DNA of 64,000 nucleotides from the NCBI GenBank assembly GCA_030427505.1, contig JAUICH010000027.1, positions 1 to 64,000 of the forward strand. The letters are read 5' to 3'. The notes under the pieces are model-generated. The model had not been told where the DNA came from. It saw only the letters and a program-made list of their open reading frames with translations, and did no database searches. Both the position numbers and the translations under genes were made by a program. This DNA is from Verrucomicrobiia bacterium (lineage in GTDB: Bacteria; Verrucomicrobiota; Verrucomicrobiia; Verrucomicrobiales; DEV007). Shown here piece after piece: positions 15,001 to 19,327 of the stretch; the first letter of the stretch is position 1, and every line of letters begins with the position of its first letter.

Positions 15001-18000
15001 GCACTCGCGGCGATCATCGCGGAAACATTACCGTGGAAGCCACGGGAGACGTGGAGTTCCTGCGTAACGAATCCGTGCAGTCCATCTCCAACGTGACGGT
15101 CAGCTCCACCACGGGGAATAACCAGAACGTGGGCAGCGACTTCGACTGGGAGGTCGGGTCCGTGGTTGTCACCGTGGACGCGGACGGATCCCTCGGAACC
15201 CCGGTCGTCTTCCTGGACGATGGAAATGGCGGCTTGATTGACGTCTCCGGCGCGGTTTCAACGGCGGGAACCAAAGTGGCTACCATCGACTACGACGACC
15301 GCCGCTTCTCCTGGGATGCGAACTACCAGATCAATCCTCTGGGTGAAGACGTGAGGGCGGCTTACAACTACAGTCAGGCCTTCCGCTCCTACGCTCAGAT
15401 CGGGAATGGCGGTCACGACTCGGACAACGAGAACGGCCGTATGATGACCACCGGTCACACCGGAAACATCAGCGTCACGGCGGGCGGAGATGTCCGCATG
15501 CACGCGGGGCATCACTACCAGTCCTATGCCCAGATCGGGAACGGCGGCTACGACACCGAGGGCGCGCACACGGGCGACATCGATGTCCATGCCGGCGGCA
15601 TCATCGAATTCCTGGCTGGCTTGGGCTACACTCTGAACTCAGACGGTTCCTATGCCCAGCTGGGTCACGGCGGCTACAGCTCCAGCGGCGCTCACTCGGG
15701 CAACATCAACGTCAGTGCCGGGGACAACAGCGGCGGACTGCTCTTCGTGGGTGGCGATACCGCTGGCAACTATGTCCAACTGGGTCATGGGGGCTATGCC
15801 GCCCGTTCCGGCGGTCACCAGACCGTGAACAACATCGACCACGGCGCGGCTGTCGGATTCACCGGCTCCATCACCGTGGATGCCGTGGGCAGCATCACCT
15901 TCCTGGGTGGCACCACCAAGGCTATCGAGGGCAATACGGATGGCATCATCTACGCCCAGTTGGGCCACGGGGGGTACGACGCGGACACCACCCAAAGCGA
16001 AACCCTGCAGACAGCCGCCACGGCGGTGGGCCACAGTGGCGACATCAGCGTGACCAGCACCATGGGGGACATCAACTTCATGGCTGGTAGCCTGGCCAAT
16101 GGCAGCCACGGGGAAGGGCTGGGCCGTGTCCACTACACCCAGCTCGGCCATGGCGGCTACGAGGTGTATGGCAACCACACCGGGAATATCGATGTGGAAG
16201 CGACCCTGGGTGACATCGGCTTCCGGGCCGGCTCATCCACGGATAACAACAACGAGCGCTACAACTATGCTCAGTTGGGGCACGGCGGCGCCAATTCCCG
16301 GGGCGACCATGGCCTGACTGACGAAACCATCGCGGTCACGGCGGGAGGTGACGTCACCTTCACCGCCGGAGACGGGGTGCGCAGCTATGCGCAACTCGGC
16401 AGTGGCGGCTATGACACCGATAACCCAAACAGCGGCAACGGCACCCAGCCCGGCATCAACGCCAACATCACCGTTAACGCCGGTGGGAAAGTCAGCTTTG
16501 TGGCCGGAGATGGAGACGACGCCTATGCGCAACTGGGCAATGGCGGCCGGGCTTCTCGCGGTGGGCATACGGGCACCATTTCCGTGGAGGCCAGCGGCGG
16601 CTTCGATCTGCTCGGCGGCGCGGGTCTCAGGGCCTACGCTCAGGCGGGGCACGGGGGGCATGCTTCTCCGATTGTCACGGACTACGCCATTTCCATCCTG
16701 GGTGGTGGCGAATTCAACATCATCGGCGGCACCGGAGATCAGGCCTACGTTCAGGTCGGGCACGGCGGTCAGGACTCCGACGGGGATAAAGCGGGCGACA
16801 TCACTGTCCGTTCCACGACCGGGGGCTTGCGGCTGATTTCCGGCGGATCCGACGCCTACGCCATGATCGGTCACGGCGGGCTGAATGTGGACGGCACGAA
16901 GAGCGGCAATATCGAGGCCAGCGGAATGGGTGGCGACCTGATCATTCAGAGCGGTAGCGACCTGCGTTCCCTCGCCCAGGTGGGTCACGGCGGTGAAGGC
17001 GCGACCACTCCTCCAACGGGAACCATCTCCGGAGACATCTTCGTCACCGGCGGCACGAGCGTCCAGGTCCTGGCGGGCACCGGAGACACCACCCCGGCCC
17101 GCATCGGTCACGGCGAAGCCTATGGTGAGCTGGACGTCAACTCCGGCGATATCTACGTGGAGGCTTTGGCCGGTTCCGTCATTTTGACGGCGGCCTCAGT
17201 GGACGACTTCAACTACTCGCAGATCGGTCACGGTGGCGCCTACAGCGGGGTGGGGGACAAGACCGGCTCCATCGAAGTGGTGGCGTCTCAGGATGTGAAC
17301 CTGAATGCTGGCGCGGCTAACAACGCCTGGGCTCAGATCGGTCACGGTGGCAAGAACGCCGACAACCTGACCCTCGGAACGCCCGAGGACGCCGATCCGA
17401 ACGTGGCGACGATGGACTTCATCAAAGTCACGGCTGGAAATGACGTGAACCTCCTCGCGGCGGGTACCAGTTCCACGGACGACTCCTACGCCCAGATCGG
17501 GAATGGCGGTTACAGTTCCAGTGGAGCCAAGAACAGCCACGTCATCGTGGTGGCGGGCAATGACATCACCCTTCAGGGAGCAGCCACGGGCGACCGCGGT
17601 TACGCCCAGATTGGGAACGGCGGGGCGCTGGCTTCCGGAGACATGACCGGAGATATCTTTGTGCACGCGGGCAATAACCTTACCCTTACTCGTGGCGCGG
17701 GCGGCAACGCCTACGCGAAGATAGGGCTTGGCGACCACATGTTCCTGGGAGCCAGCGGTTCCGGCTTGAGGGACGGAGACATCCAGGTCAGCGCCGGAGA
17801 GAACCTGACCTCCACCGGGGGCTTGATCGGTCACGCGGATACCCGCTTCAGCGGCGCCCAGGTTGCGGCGGGAAGCAGCACCTACATTGCCGTGAGCCGG
17901 AACGATCCCACGGCGACGGGAACCGGGGTTCTGCTCGCGGACGCCGGCACGGCCTTCACCAGTTCCGCCACCGGCGAACTGCGGTTCTACCTGCCGTCCC

Positions 18001-18977
18001 GTTCCAGCAACCAGATGGCGGCGGGCACCTTGCTCAACGGCACGCCATTCGTTGGCTCGGCTGCCGAGGCGGATCCGCAGCGCGCCGACGAGTTCTTCTT
18101 CTCCCTGAGCGAGCATGAAAACCTGGCGGACTCCGTGGACCTCGAGGACTACTACAGCGGAGCCACCGACGGGACCTCTCTGGAGCGCTGGCAGGAAAAC
18201 CTGGAAACCATCGGTCTGACCCAGGATACGGCCAACTACTCCACCGCTCTGGGCAACTACAGCCTCTACCTGGACGCCGCCGCCGCCGATACCAGCGGTA
18301 GCAGTGGAACCGGTGGAACGGGCGGCACCGGCAGCGGTGGAGGCACCGGCGACTCGGGCACGGGAGGGGATACTGGCACCACCGGAGACGGCGGTACCAC
18401 TGGCGGCGCCACGGAAGACCTGCTGGCCGAAGCCATCGACTCGCTGTTGGCCGGCATCTCCGGTGGCTCGGAGGTCGTGACGATCACCCTGCCGGACGGC
18501 ACGGAAGCCTCCGTTCTGGTGGAGAATCTGCTCGTCGTCCGCGAAGGGGTGGTGGGCTTTGCTCCCGGCATCTTCGCCGAGAACTGGATTCCGATCGGCA
18601 CTGTGGTCTCCGAAGAATTCCTGGACGACTTCCTAAACTCCGACCAGTCGAATAACTTGGGAGACAGCTTTGGGAACGACACCGTCAGCGGATGGGGTGA
18701 GCCCGGCTTGTTTGCCTTCTTCTTCGGTTTCGCGGGGACCGGAGGCGAAAACGGCAGCAGCCCATACAGCAGCTTCCTGGTCTTCGGGGATGATGCCAAC
18801 GGCATCCATTCGCCGGTTATCATCGGGATCGACAACTCCGCGGACTTGCTGCTCCTCATTCAGCAGCAGATCTCCGCGCTCGGCTTCTCCGAAGTCTTCC
18901 TGAACGATTTGCTGAATCGTGACGAAGAGGGAGATGGCGAAGGGGATGGAGACGGCGATGGTGAAACGGAGGAGTAG
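1..18977 (+). CDS. Giant secreted beta-repeat exoprotein (FHA/TPS-like), 5' end cut by window edge
   Basis: The frame is open from base 3, so the GTG at 33 is not a real start: the residues before it (ending GGINIV) match the AGWDG module of the downstream paralogue. About 6,324 residues are visible. I count about 95 copies of Y-[AVT]-Q-[IL]-G-[HN]-G-G, each followed by a variable loop (often YDxDG-H-xG) and a strand pair such as GDITVxA-GDIxFxAG, as expected for a long parallel beta-helix. Ten copies of a second domain of about 75 residues interrupt the array. After about 17890 come a non-repeat segment, a Gly/Ser/Thr linker (18292-18410), a C-terminal module with VREGVVGF, GWGEPG and SSFLVFG, and a Glu/Asp/Gly tail. 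The signal peptide and TPS domain are presumably left of the window. Probable role: surface or released adhesin (inference). It ends 36 bp before an intrinsic terminator. Confidence 0.9.
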   Translation, partial: RSAGTGGINIVAGWDGSTGLTNGIDTLTLADADTSDPSGIFDISAILATMNDGDVDNDAAGRDGGSVFIGRTASTVYAVNVGSRYGDTNLAAHDLIMKGSNSNASGAGNTGERYTQLGFRDTGYEYELATANANLEKNEWWGNAAGNVRGKDYITDLGGTRLDDGKFDGAGSGATGDINVELSGRLEMRTSDDNRGYAQIGHGGSARQDMEVQDTGGSTSSRPTLTTRDGITMDSGDTNYQFFGTTWRTNTEATPDNASLYIVDSDINIHVGEDVFINADDDPIDDVTDTAGADGSTGMYVQIGHGGDENVGSYHGNITVIAEGTRGSTGVGIEMRSGNGSSRYAQIGHGSNSEGNRRYILDQRTSGDITVRAETGAVRMIGYNLVPDVDENTALPAGSGLDSEHQYSPIQIGHGGAYAAQATTGTPNMSSHGNIQVFAGGVYTDATYGDLGIQVQAGNQQAAYAMIGNGGYNLRANTGSATGFTGNIEVIADKGSIRFAGGEEKRSQRDWGYGYNFVQIGNGGYNVDGNFEGSITVSAGQGAGATGGDIIFDSGRMRQSFAQIGHGGSESQGIVTGDGTSPISVTALNDITFTSRPSAPSNAYGLSTDYQNNWNSEAARIDGNHPEANIRNRAWDTSIKFAHIGHGGNNSNLSSTNNDLSVIAQNGDIVFTGGDGNRDFIMIGGGGWEDGTDRNISGNILVSAANGDIIFDASNGGAPEYFRTYVGYETITAGQGLESFAMIGNGGYDYDGDHSGSITVTAGGNLHMIGPNTNTTIHTVSGFTGNKLVGYDSTVHSYTMLEEASQQSRTFFLSHGNVDPGTFVIDVNANPDVVDSDNGDGTGKLMRGTTQVGTINYVTGEVTFTAKAQTTDSEANKNIDYKFDGGTSVNDERTIETDSSLRPTEAFLGHGALVPGTVTIVIDADGSGGGRIVLTDPLGDGNLRTSNGQSVASIDYNIGRVRFNTVVNTAGDEVEASYSYTEGNSDRAFVQIGNGGYGSTVGNAYSTGQSGKIAVTAGGDIRFHGGAFDGAYAQLGHGGSGTQGQHGQDPNAGDGGLIDVSAGGVIEFLAGRGLSYYDNEAYTQLGHGGRDGDGRHQGNINVTSGSGVASLAPGVIGGGASTQGLIFTAGVGREAYAQLGHGGYGAESNTASGSGGEAGLIGDISISTDGDVRFTAGTLLSNFYDYDDGRVYTQLGHGGYDSDTANGTGANGRVAGHLGDIEVMSQSGGIYFSAGDHDASGLGEGYGILHYAQLGHGGYGSNGSHSGDITATAATDIIFTGGERTHDDSGDKRNWAQLGHGGDSTAGNFGTLNPNGYDTHTVTAGGDIIFTAGEGRRSVAQLGNGGYGARGDSAANLNLNAGGDVLFTAGVGTETGHAIFNETSREIDASTYEMGWAPLRYRGINSGSLIIAIDGDVTDGGDFIDDGSGNLIDPDGVLGTPGAIVGKVNYSSGHVRFDVAIDAAGTGVISRYTTGSGSSLATRNETAGVNGAMDLAANSGPNVSLAGIAASFNSTRGGIVNVQEETGTLDQNIGILAGSFTLTLPDGTVITDSDLGGGSGQLIRDGNPADVVGNIDYVNGFYALTEVINPTGQAGVSLDYQVDRGIGSDLSFAQLGNGGYEADNPNNAANNTPGNTGDIHVKLDGDLRFQAGDGNYGYAQLGNGGALNKGAHSGNITIEGLTGTNSGGVVEFLGGTEGKDTTDLRGYAQLGHGGYDADGNHFGNITIRSGSDLSGYGVNFRGGNLADNYVQLGHGGRSARSGTSTEAFGLNGAIYISTVGDVNFVAGTKGAPDTSNEDARIYAQLGHGGYDADHKSDGSLDDVNDPGYTPEGHHGDITVISSEGDINFLGGDATRNGSEGDGTGQKHYAQLGHGGYDARGDHYGNITVEATQGNINFIAGSTTDNTAEKYNYAQLGHGGAFARGDLGRAGETISVKAGGDINFASGDGNNSRRSYAQLGHGGYDADNPNPGYYPDDDPLNPDRGPTDAERVGNTADIIVESVNGSVLFTAGASVDSYIQLGHGGITTDGDHVGNITVYADRDGSSSGVGGDVKFDASEGTSGGHYGHLGHGGNLASGGHTGNIMVDASGEISFLAGVGSSYVQLGHGGRNDHRLTRGGNSTAGYTYNNNNDRYYAGTHTGDITVHSGDDITFTAGHTTGDTAFAQIGHGGFRNAAEENEGHTGAIEVISGGAIAFSAGERNQTYAQIGHGGYEAFGNHGIVLEARSIAGDNVLDGAALAGDGTEAFLGQAYQVGKIIPGSVVITVDPSVTAVVYTDDGSGKIVDGSDTQVGWIDYSTGRVFFMSSIDPGGDGTSVDYEMFEVVDDSSSTILVEAVGDIEFTAGTVGTRGDQAYAQIGHGGATADFSATRTITDELAAQSTLTTTTAYHLNTPTTTPVGTAGDVTVRTTGTDSDIRFTTGADTDNYAQIGNGGRANRGDHRGDVTVEATGDVEFLRNDSLQSATNVTVSSTTGSNQNVGSDFDWAPGSVTVTVDADGSNGGPFVFDDDGLGGLIDTAGAVSDPGTKVATIDYDDRRFTWDGAYQINPSSDTVTADYQYSQNLRSYAQIGNGGQDSDNENGRMMTMGHTGNISVTAGGDVRMHAGQHYQSYAQIGNGGYDTEGASSGSIDVHAGGLIEFLAGQGYTTNSDGSYAQIGHGGYSSSGAHTGDINISAGDNSGGLFFKAGDVAGNYVQIGHGGLASKAGGNQTLTDSDFGAAAGFSGSITINAVGDVTFLGGTGKAFEGTSDGDLYAMVGHGGYDADTTESETLLDPAGAPGHTGDISVTSSQGNISFQAGDTAQGSLGEGFGRFHFTQLGHGGYESIGNHSGNITVEATLGSITFRGGSSTDNTGDRYNYAQLGHGGAVARGDHGKDGELISVLAGGDINFLGGGPLGNRSYAQLGHGGIDSDNPNGGAPGDPGNQADIMVVSTGGDINFTGGSAGVAYAQLGHGGYATNGDHSGNITVQAESGSINFTGGTSGTTYTQLGHGGREASGNHTGNILVEALGGGLSFLASTTSSESYAHLGHGGRSARGDYTGNIEVNALNDILFTGGAGSQDYAMLGHGGYDADNPSPSYYPDDDPLNPDRGPTAAERVGNTGNITVRSTNGSIGFTAGTANNTSAQLGHGGVITDGDHTGNITVEADIDKSHVGSGGGNITFDASPVGGSNHYAQLGHGGYLASGGHTGNISVEAGAKITFTGGRSNAYVQLGHGGKNDHRVNRGGSSGAYTYANANDRYYAGTHTGDITVHSGDNITFTAGTTSGDGMYAQIGHGGFRNAAEAEEGHTGAIEVISGGAIAFTAGDRNQTYVQIGHGGYEAFGNHGIVLQAQNVTGDTVLDAAALAGDGTEAFLGSAYTVGKITPGSVTITVDPSGTPVVYTDDGAGKIVDAGSTQVGWIEYSTGRVFFTTSIDAGGAGTTVDYDLYEVVDDTSSTILVEAADDITFSAGTNPARGDQAYAHIGHGGATADFSATRTITDELAAQATLTTTTAYHLNLPKTTPVGAAGDVTVRTTGADADITFTAGADSDTYVQIGNGGRANRGDHRGDVTVEATGDVEFLRVDPSTTLVTISNQNVSGVSGNVNLGSDVDLLPGSLTITVDGDGSAGGPFVFQDDGQGQLIDTAGAVAAPGTVVAIIRYDVRRVDFNASYNINPGSDTVQATYQYTNAFRNYAQIGNGGHDSDNENARVNTTGHTGNISVDAGGDIRMHAGNHYQAYAQLGNGGYDTEGASTGSINVSAGGIIEFLAGLSTSTNSEASYAQLGHGGYGSSGTHSGDISVTAGDNGGGLFFKAGDTVGNYVQLGHGGFAAKSGGNQTLTDADYGAPAGYSGSITVESEGDITFLGGTVRQVEQFTQSSPDGAIYAQLGHGGYDSDTTENGALEDPNTVVNIAGHSGDISVTSSNGDINFSGGSVANGSAGDGYGRIHYTQLGHGGYGANGNHHGDIAVEATSGEINFKAGSSTDNSNEKYNYAQLGHGGAVARGDHGLATDLISVTAGSDINFMSGDGNNSRRSYAQLGNGGFETDNPQPAAPFYHLNPDGTGLVGPTAAEAVGHQGDIFVESVDGSITFTAGASTDYSYIQIGHGGGITDGDHSGNITVYADKDGSNAAGGGGNLTFDASEGTQSTHYGHLGHGGYNSSGDMTGDIDIQTGGAITFTASRNSYVKIGHGGRNDHVVNNGTGGVSPRSNANDRYYASTLSGNIGVMAGGDITFTYNAASTGSTTGNLQIGHGGFRYAAKADEGHNGDISVVSGGLLTFAAGNRSQTMAQIGHGGYEAFGNHSGDIYVQATDGVVLTATTGTSGADQSYAQIGHGGYDADFSTTRITTVEGAHGDPNPSPPANDPGNADNELISATGTRYHLNIPIADPGGNMGNITVLAGVDGSGNILNGGASITVTGGNEDDAYAQIGHGGRATSGSHSGTIVVRAAEDISLSAGQSAQDEAFGQIGHGGMGSQGDHSGDITVEAAADGSGGKLTVLAGTNTDNYAQIGNGGRQARGDHSGNITLFADGDIMVSAGTGSNAYAMVGNGGYDADSQNPSYYQDNDPLNPDRGPTPAERVGNSGNISVVSLNGSIGFNAGSANNTSAQLGHGGLVNDGDNTGNIYVRADEDGSNLAGGGGNLIFDGSINTGGNHYVQLGHGGYLSSGGHTGDIDVAAGGEVQFLGGRSNAYAQLGHGGKNDHRANRGGSGGNYTYSNGNDRYYAGTHTGDITVHSGSDITFNAGTSAGDTSYAQLGHGGFRNAAEANEGHTGAIEVISGGAIAFSAGDRNQTYVQIGHGGYEAFGNHGIVLQGQTITGDIALNTVAQAGDGSEAFLGNGLQVGKIIPGSVIITVDPSGSAVEYHDNGAGEIFNSANSRVGFIEYSTGRVFFISAIDAAGDGTAANYDMFEVVDDSSSTITVEAVGDITFTAGTNPTRNDQSYAQIGHGGATADFNAGRVLVQEIPTAQSAITASTAYHLNTPVTTPVGTAGDITVRTTGTDSDIRFTTGPDSDNYGQIGNGGRGTRGDHRGNITVEATGDVEFLRNESVQSISNVTVSSTTGNNQNVGSDFDWEVGSVVVTVDADGSLGTPVVFLDDGNGGLIDVSGAVSTAGTKVATIDYDDRRFSWDANYQINPLGEDVRAAYNYSQAFRSYAQIGNGGHDSDNENGRMMTTGHTGNISVTAGGDVRMHAGHHYQSYAQIGNGGYDTEGAHTGDIDVHAGGIIEFLAGLGYTLNSDGSYAQLGHGGYSSSGAHSGNINVSAGDNSGGLLFVGGDTAGNYVQLGHGGYAARSGGHQTVNNIDHGAAVGFTGSITVDAVGSITFLGGTTKAIEGNTDGIIYAQLGHGGYDADTTQSETLQTAATAVGHSGDISVTSTMGDINFMAGSLANGSHGEGLGRVHYTQLGHGGYEVYGNHTGNIDVEATLGDIGFRAGSSTDNNNERYNYAQLGHGGANSRGDHGLTDETIAVTAGGDVTFTAGDGVRSYAQLGSGGYDTDNPNSGNGTQPGINANITVNAGGKVSFVAGDGDDAYAQLGNGGRASRGGHTGTISVEASGGFDLLGGAGLRAYAQAGHGGHASPIVTDYAISILGGGEFNIIGGTGDQAYVQVGHGGQDSDGDKAGDITVRSTTGGLRLISGGSDAYAMIGHGGLNVDGTKSGNIEASGMGGDLIIQSGSDLRSLAQVGHGGEGATTPPTGTISGDIFVTGGTSVQVLAGTGDTTPARIGHGEAYGELDVNSGDIYVEALAGSVILTAASVDDFNYSQIGHGGAYSGVGDKTGSIEVVASQDVNLNAGAANNAWAQIGHGGKNADNLTLGTPEDADPNVATMDFIKVTAGNDVNLLAAGTSSTDDSYAQIGNGGYSSSGAKNSHVIVVAGNDITLQGAATGDRGYAQIGNGGALASGDMTGDIFVHAGNNLTLTRGAGGNAYAKIGLGDHMFLGASGSGLRDGDIQVSAGENLTSTGGLIGHADTRFSGAQVAAGSSTYIAVSRNDPTATGTGVLLADAGTAFTSSATGELRFYLPSRSSNQMAAGTLLNGTPFVGSAAEADPQRADEFFFSLSEHENLADSVDLEDYYSGATDGTSLERWQENLETIGLTQDTANYSTALGNYSLYLDAAAADTSGSSGTGGTGGTGSGGGTGDSGTGGDTGTTGDGGTTGGATEDLLAEAIDSLLAGISGGSEVVTITLPDGTEASVLVENLLVVREGVVGFAPGIFAENWIPIGTVVSEEFLDDFLNSDQSNNLGDSFGNDTVSGWGEPGLFAFFFGFAGTGGENGSSPYSSFLVFGDDANGIHSPVIIGIDNSADLLLLIQQQISALGFSEVFLNDLLNRDEEGDGEGDGDGDGETEE
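2440..15378 (+). repeat. Ten copies of an inserted PGSVxIxVD / DDGxG / xIDYxTGxVxF domain
   Basis: A domain of roughly 75 residues occurs at about 2440-2660, 2718-2950, 4190-4425, 4591-4810, 6731-6960, 7441-7680, 10045-10275, 10752-10995, 14428-14657 and 15139-15378. The shared pattern is PG[ST]hxhxhD, a DDGxGxL turn, VGxIDYxTGxVxF, then a final hxYxY strand. This resembles small beta-sandwich modules seen in phage structural and surface proteins (family memory, not searched). The last six copies form three pairs that ride on the larger 3.3-4.4 kb duplication. I found no copies in the downstream paralogue. Confidence 0.75.
3570..16330 (+). repeat. Higher-order repeat in the first giant gene, five diverged copies
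   Basis: A multi-repeat block recurs with starts near 3570, 5400, 8250, 11580 and 15950. It runs: LGHGGYDxDT, a GHxGDIxVxSxxGDIxF strand pair, GxGxGxxHYxQLGHGGY, GNITVEA, then (in the last four copies) a STDNTxxKYNYAQLGHGG stretch and a GDxG turn. Spacings grow (about 1.8, 2.9, 3.3 and 4.4 kb) as additional modules appear between copies. A second marker, the DDSSSTI-VEA strand after the inserted domain, recurs near 6973, 10280 and 14660 with the same last two spacings. A third, YYPDDDPLNPDRGPT, occurs near 5920, 9225 and 13610. Confidence 0.75.
18529..18974 (+). other. Shared C-terminal module of the first giant protein
   Basis: This is the protein end after the Gly-rich linker. Landmarks in order are VREGVVGFAPG, VVSEEFLDD, DSFG, GWGEPG, YSSFLVFG, IDNS, a Leu/Ile-rich helix-like stretch, and a tail of Asp, Glu and Gly. 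The same landmarks in the same order close the second giant protein, although little else outside the repeats is that well kept. It could be an anchoring, folding-nucleation or secretion-stop module (inference); I do not recognise the family. Confidence 0.7.
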
Positions 18978-19327
18978 TCTCCGCGTTCAGCTACCAAATT
19001 CCAAAAAACTCAGATCCCCCTGGAAACCCCAGGGGGATTTGTTTTTTTGGTCCTAAAGTTTTCGCGCTCCTCTTGAGGGAGGGTGCTTGCCAATCCTGGA
19101 GACTCATTGATCCTGAGTGGGTTGGCGGGTGTCTTCGAGGCTTTTCTGGCTCCGGATACGCGATCGTGCCATTTTTGAAATTGTTACTTTTGCGAGGGCC
19201 ATATCTTTGGCAACGTAATTCCGGTACGACACATTTGTGTCTCCCATGACAAATTCCCTTGAGGGAGAGGGGGTAATCGCCCTTTATCAAGAAGCCCTGT
19301 TCCTTTTTTGTAGCCCACCCCTAGATC
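18978..19327. other. Intergenic region between the two giant genes
   Basis: 350 bp with no credible gene. The left part holds the terminator described separately. The rest should hold the promoter of the second giant gene. The best -35/-10 I can see is TTGGCA at 19207-19212 with CACATT 17 bp on, which is weak. A 10-bp direct repeat, CTTGAGGGAG, occurs at 19072-19081 and 19258-19267 and could be a regulatory site. No Shine-Dalgarno sequence is visible before the GTG at 19328. Confidence 0.5.
19014..19048 (+). terminator. Strong rho-independent terminator after the first giant gene
   Basis: A perfect 10-bp stem (19014-19023 pairing with 19029-19038, GC-rich core CCCCCTGG/CCAGGGGG) encloses a 5-base loop and is followed directly by TTGTTTTTTT. 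It lies 36 bp after the stop codon, so the second giant gene probably has its own promoter. Confidence 0.9.
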
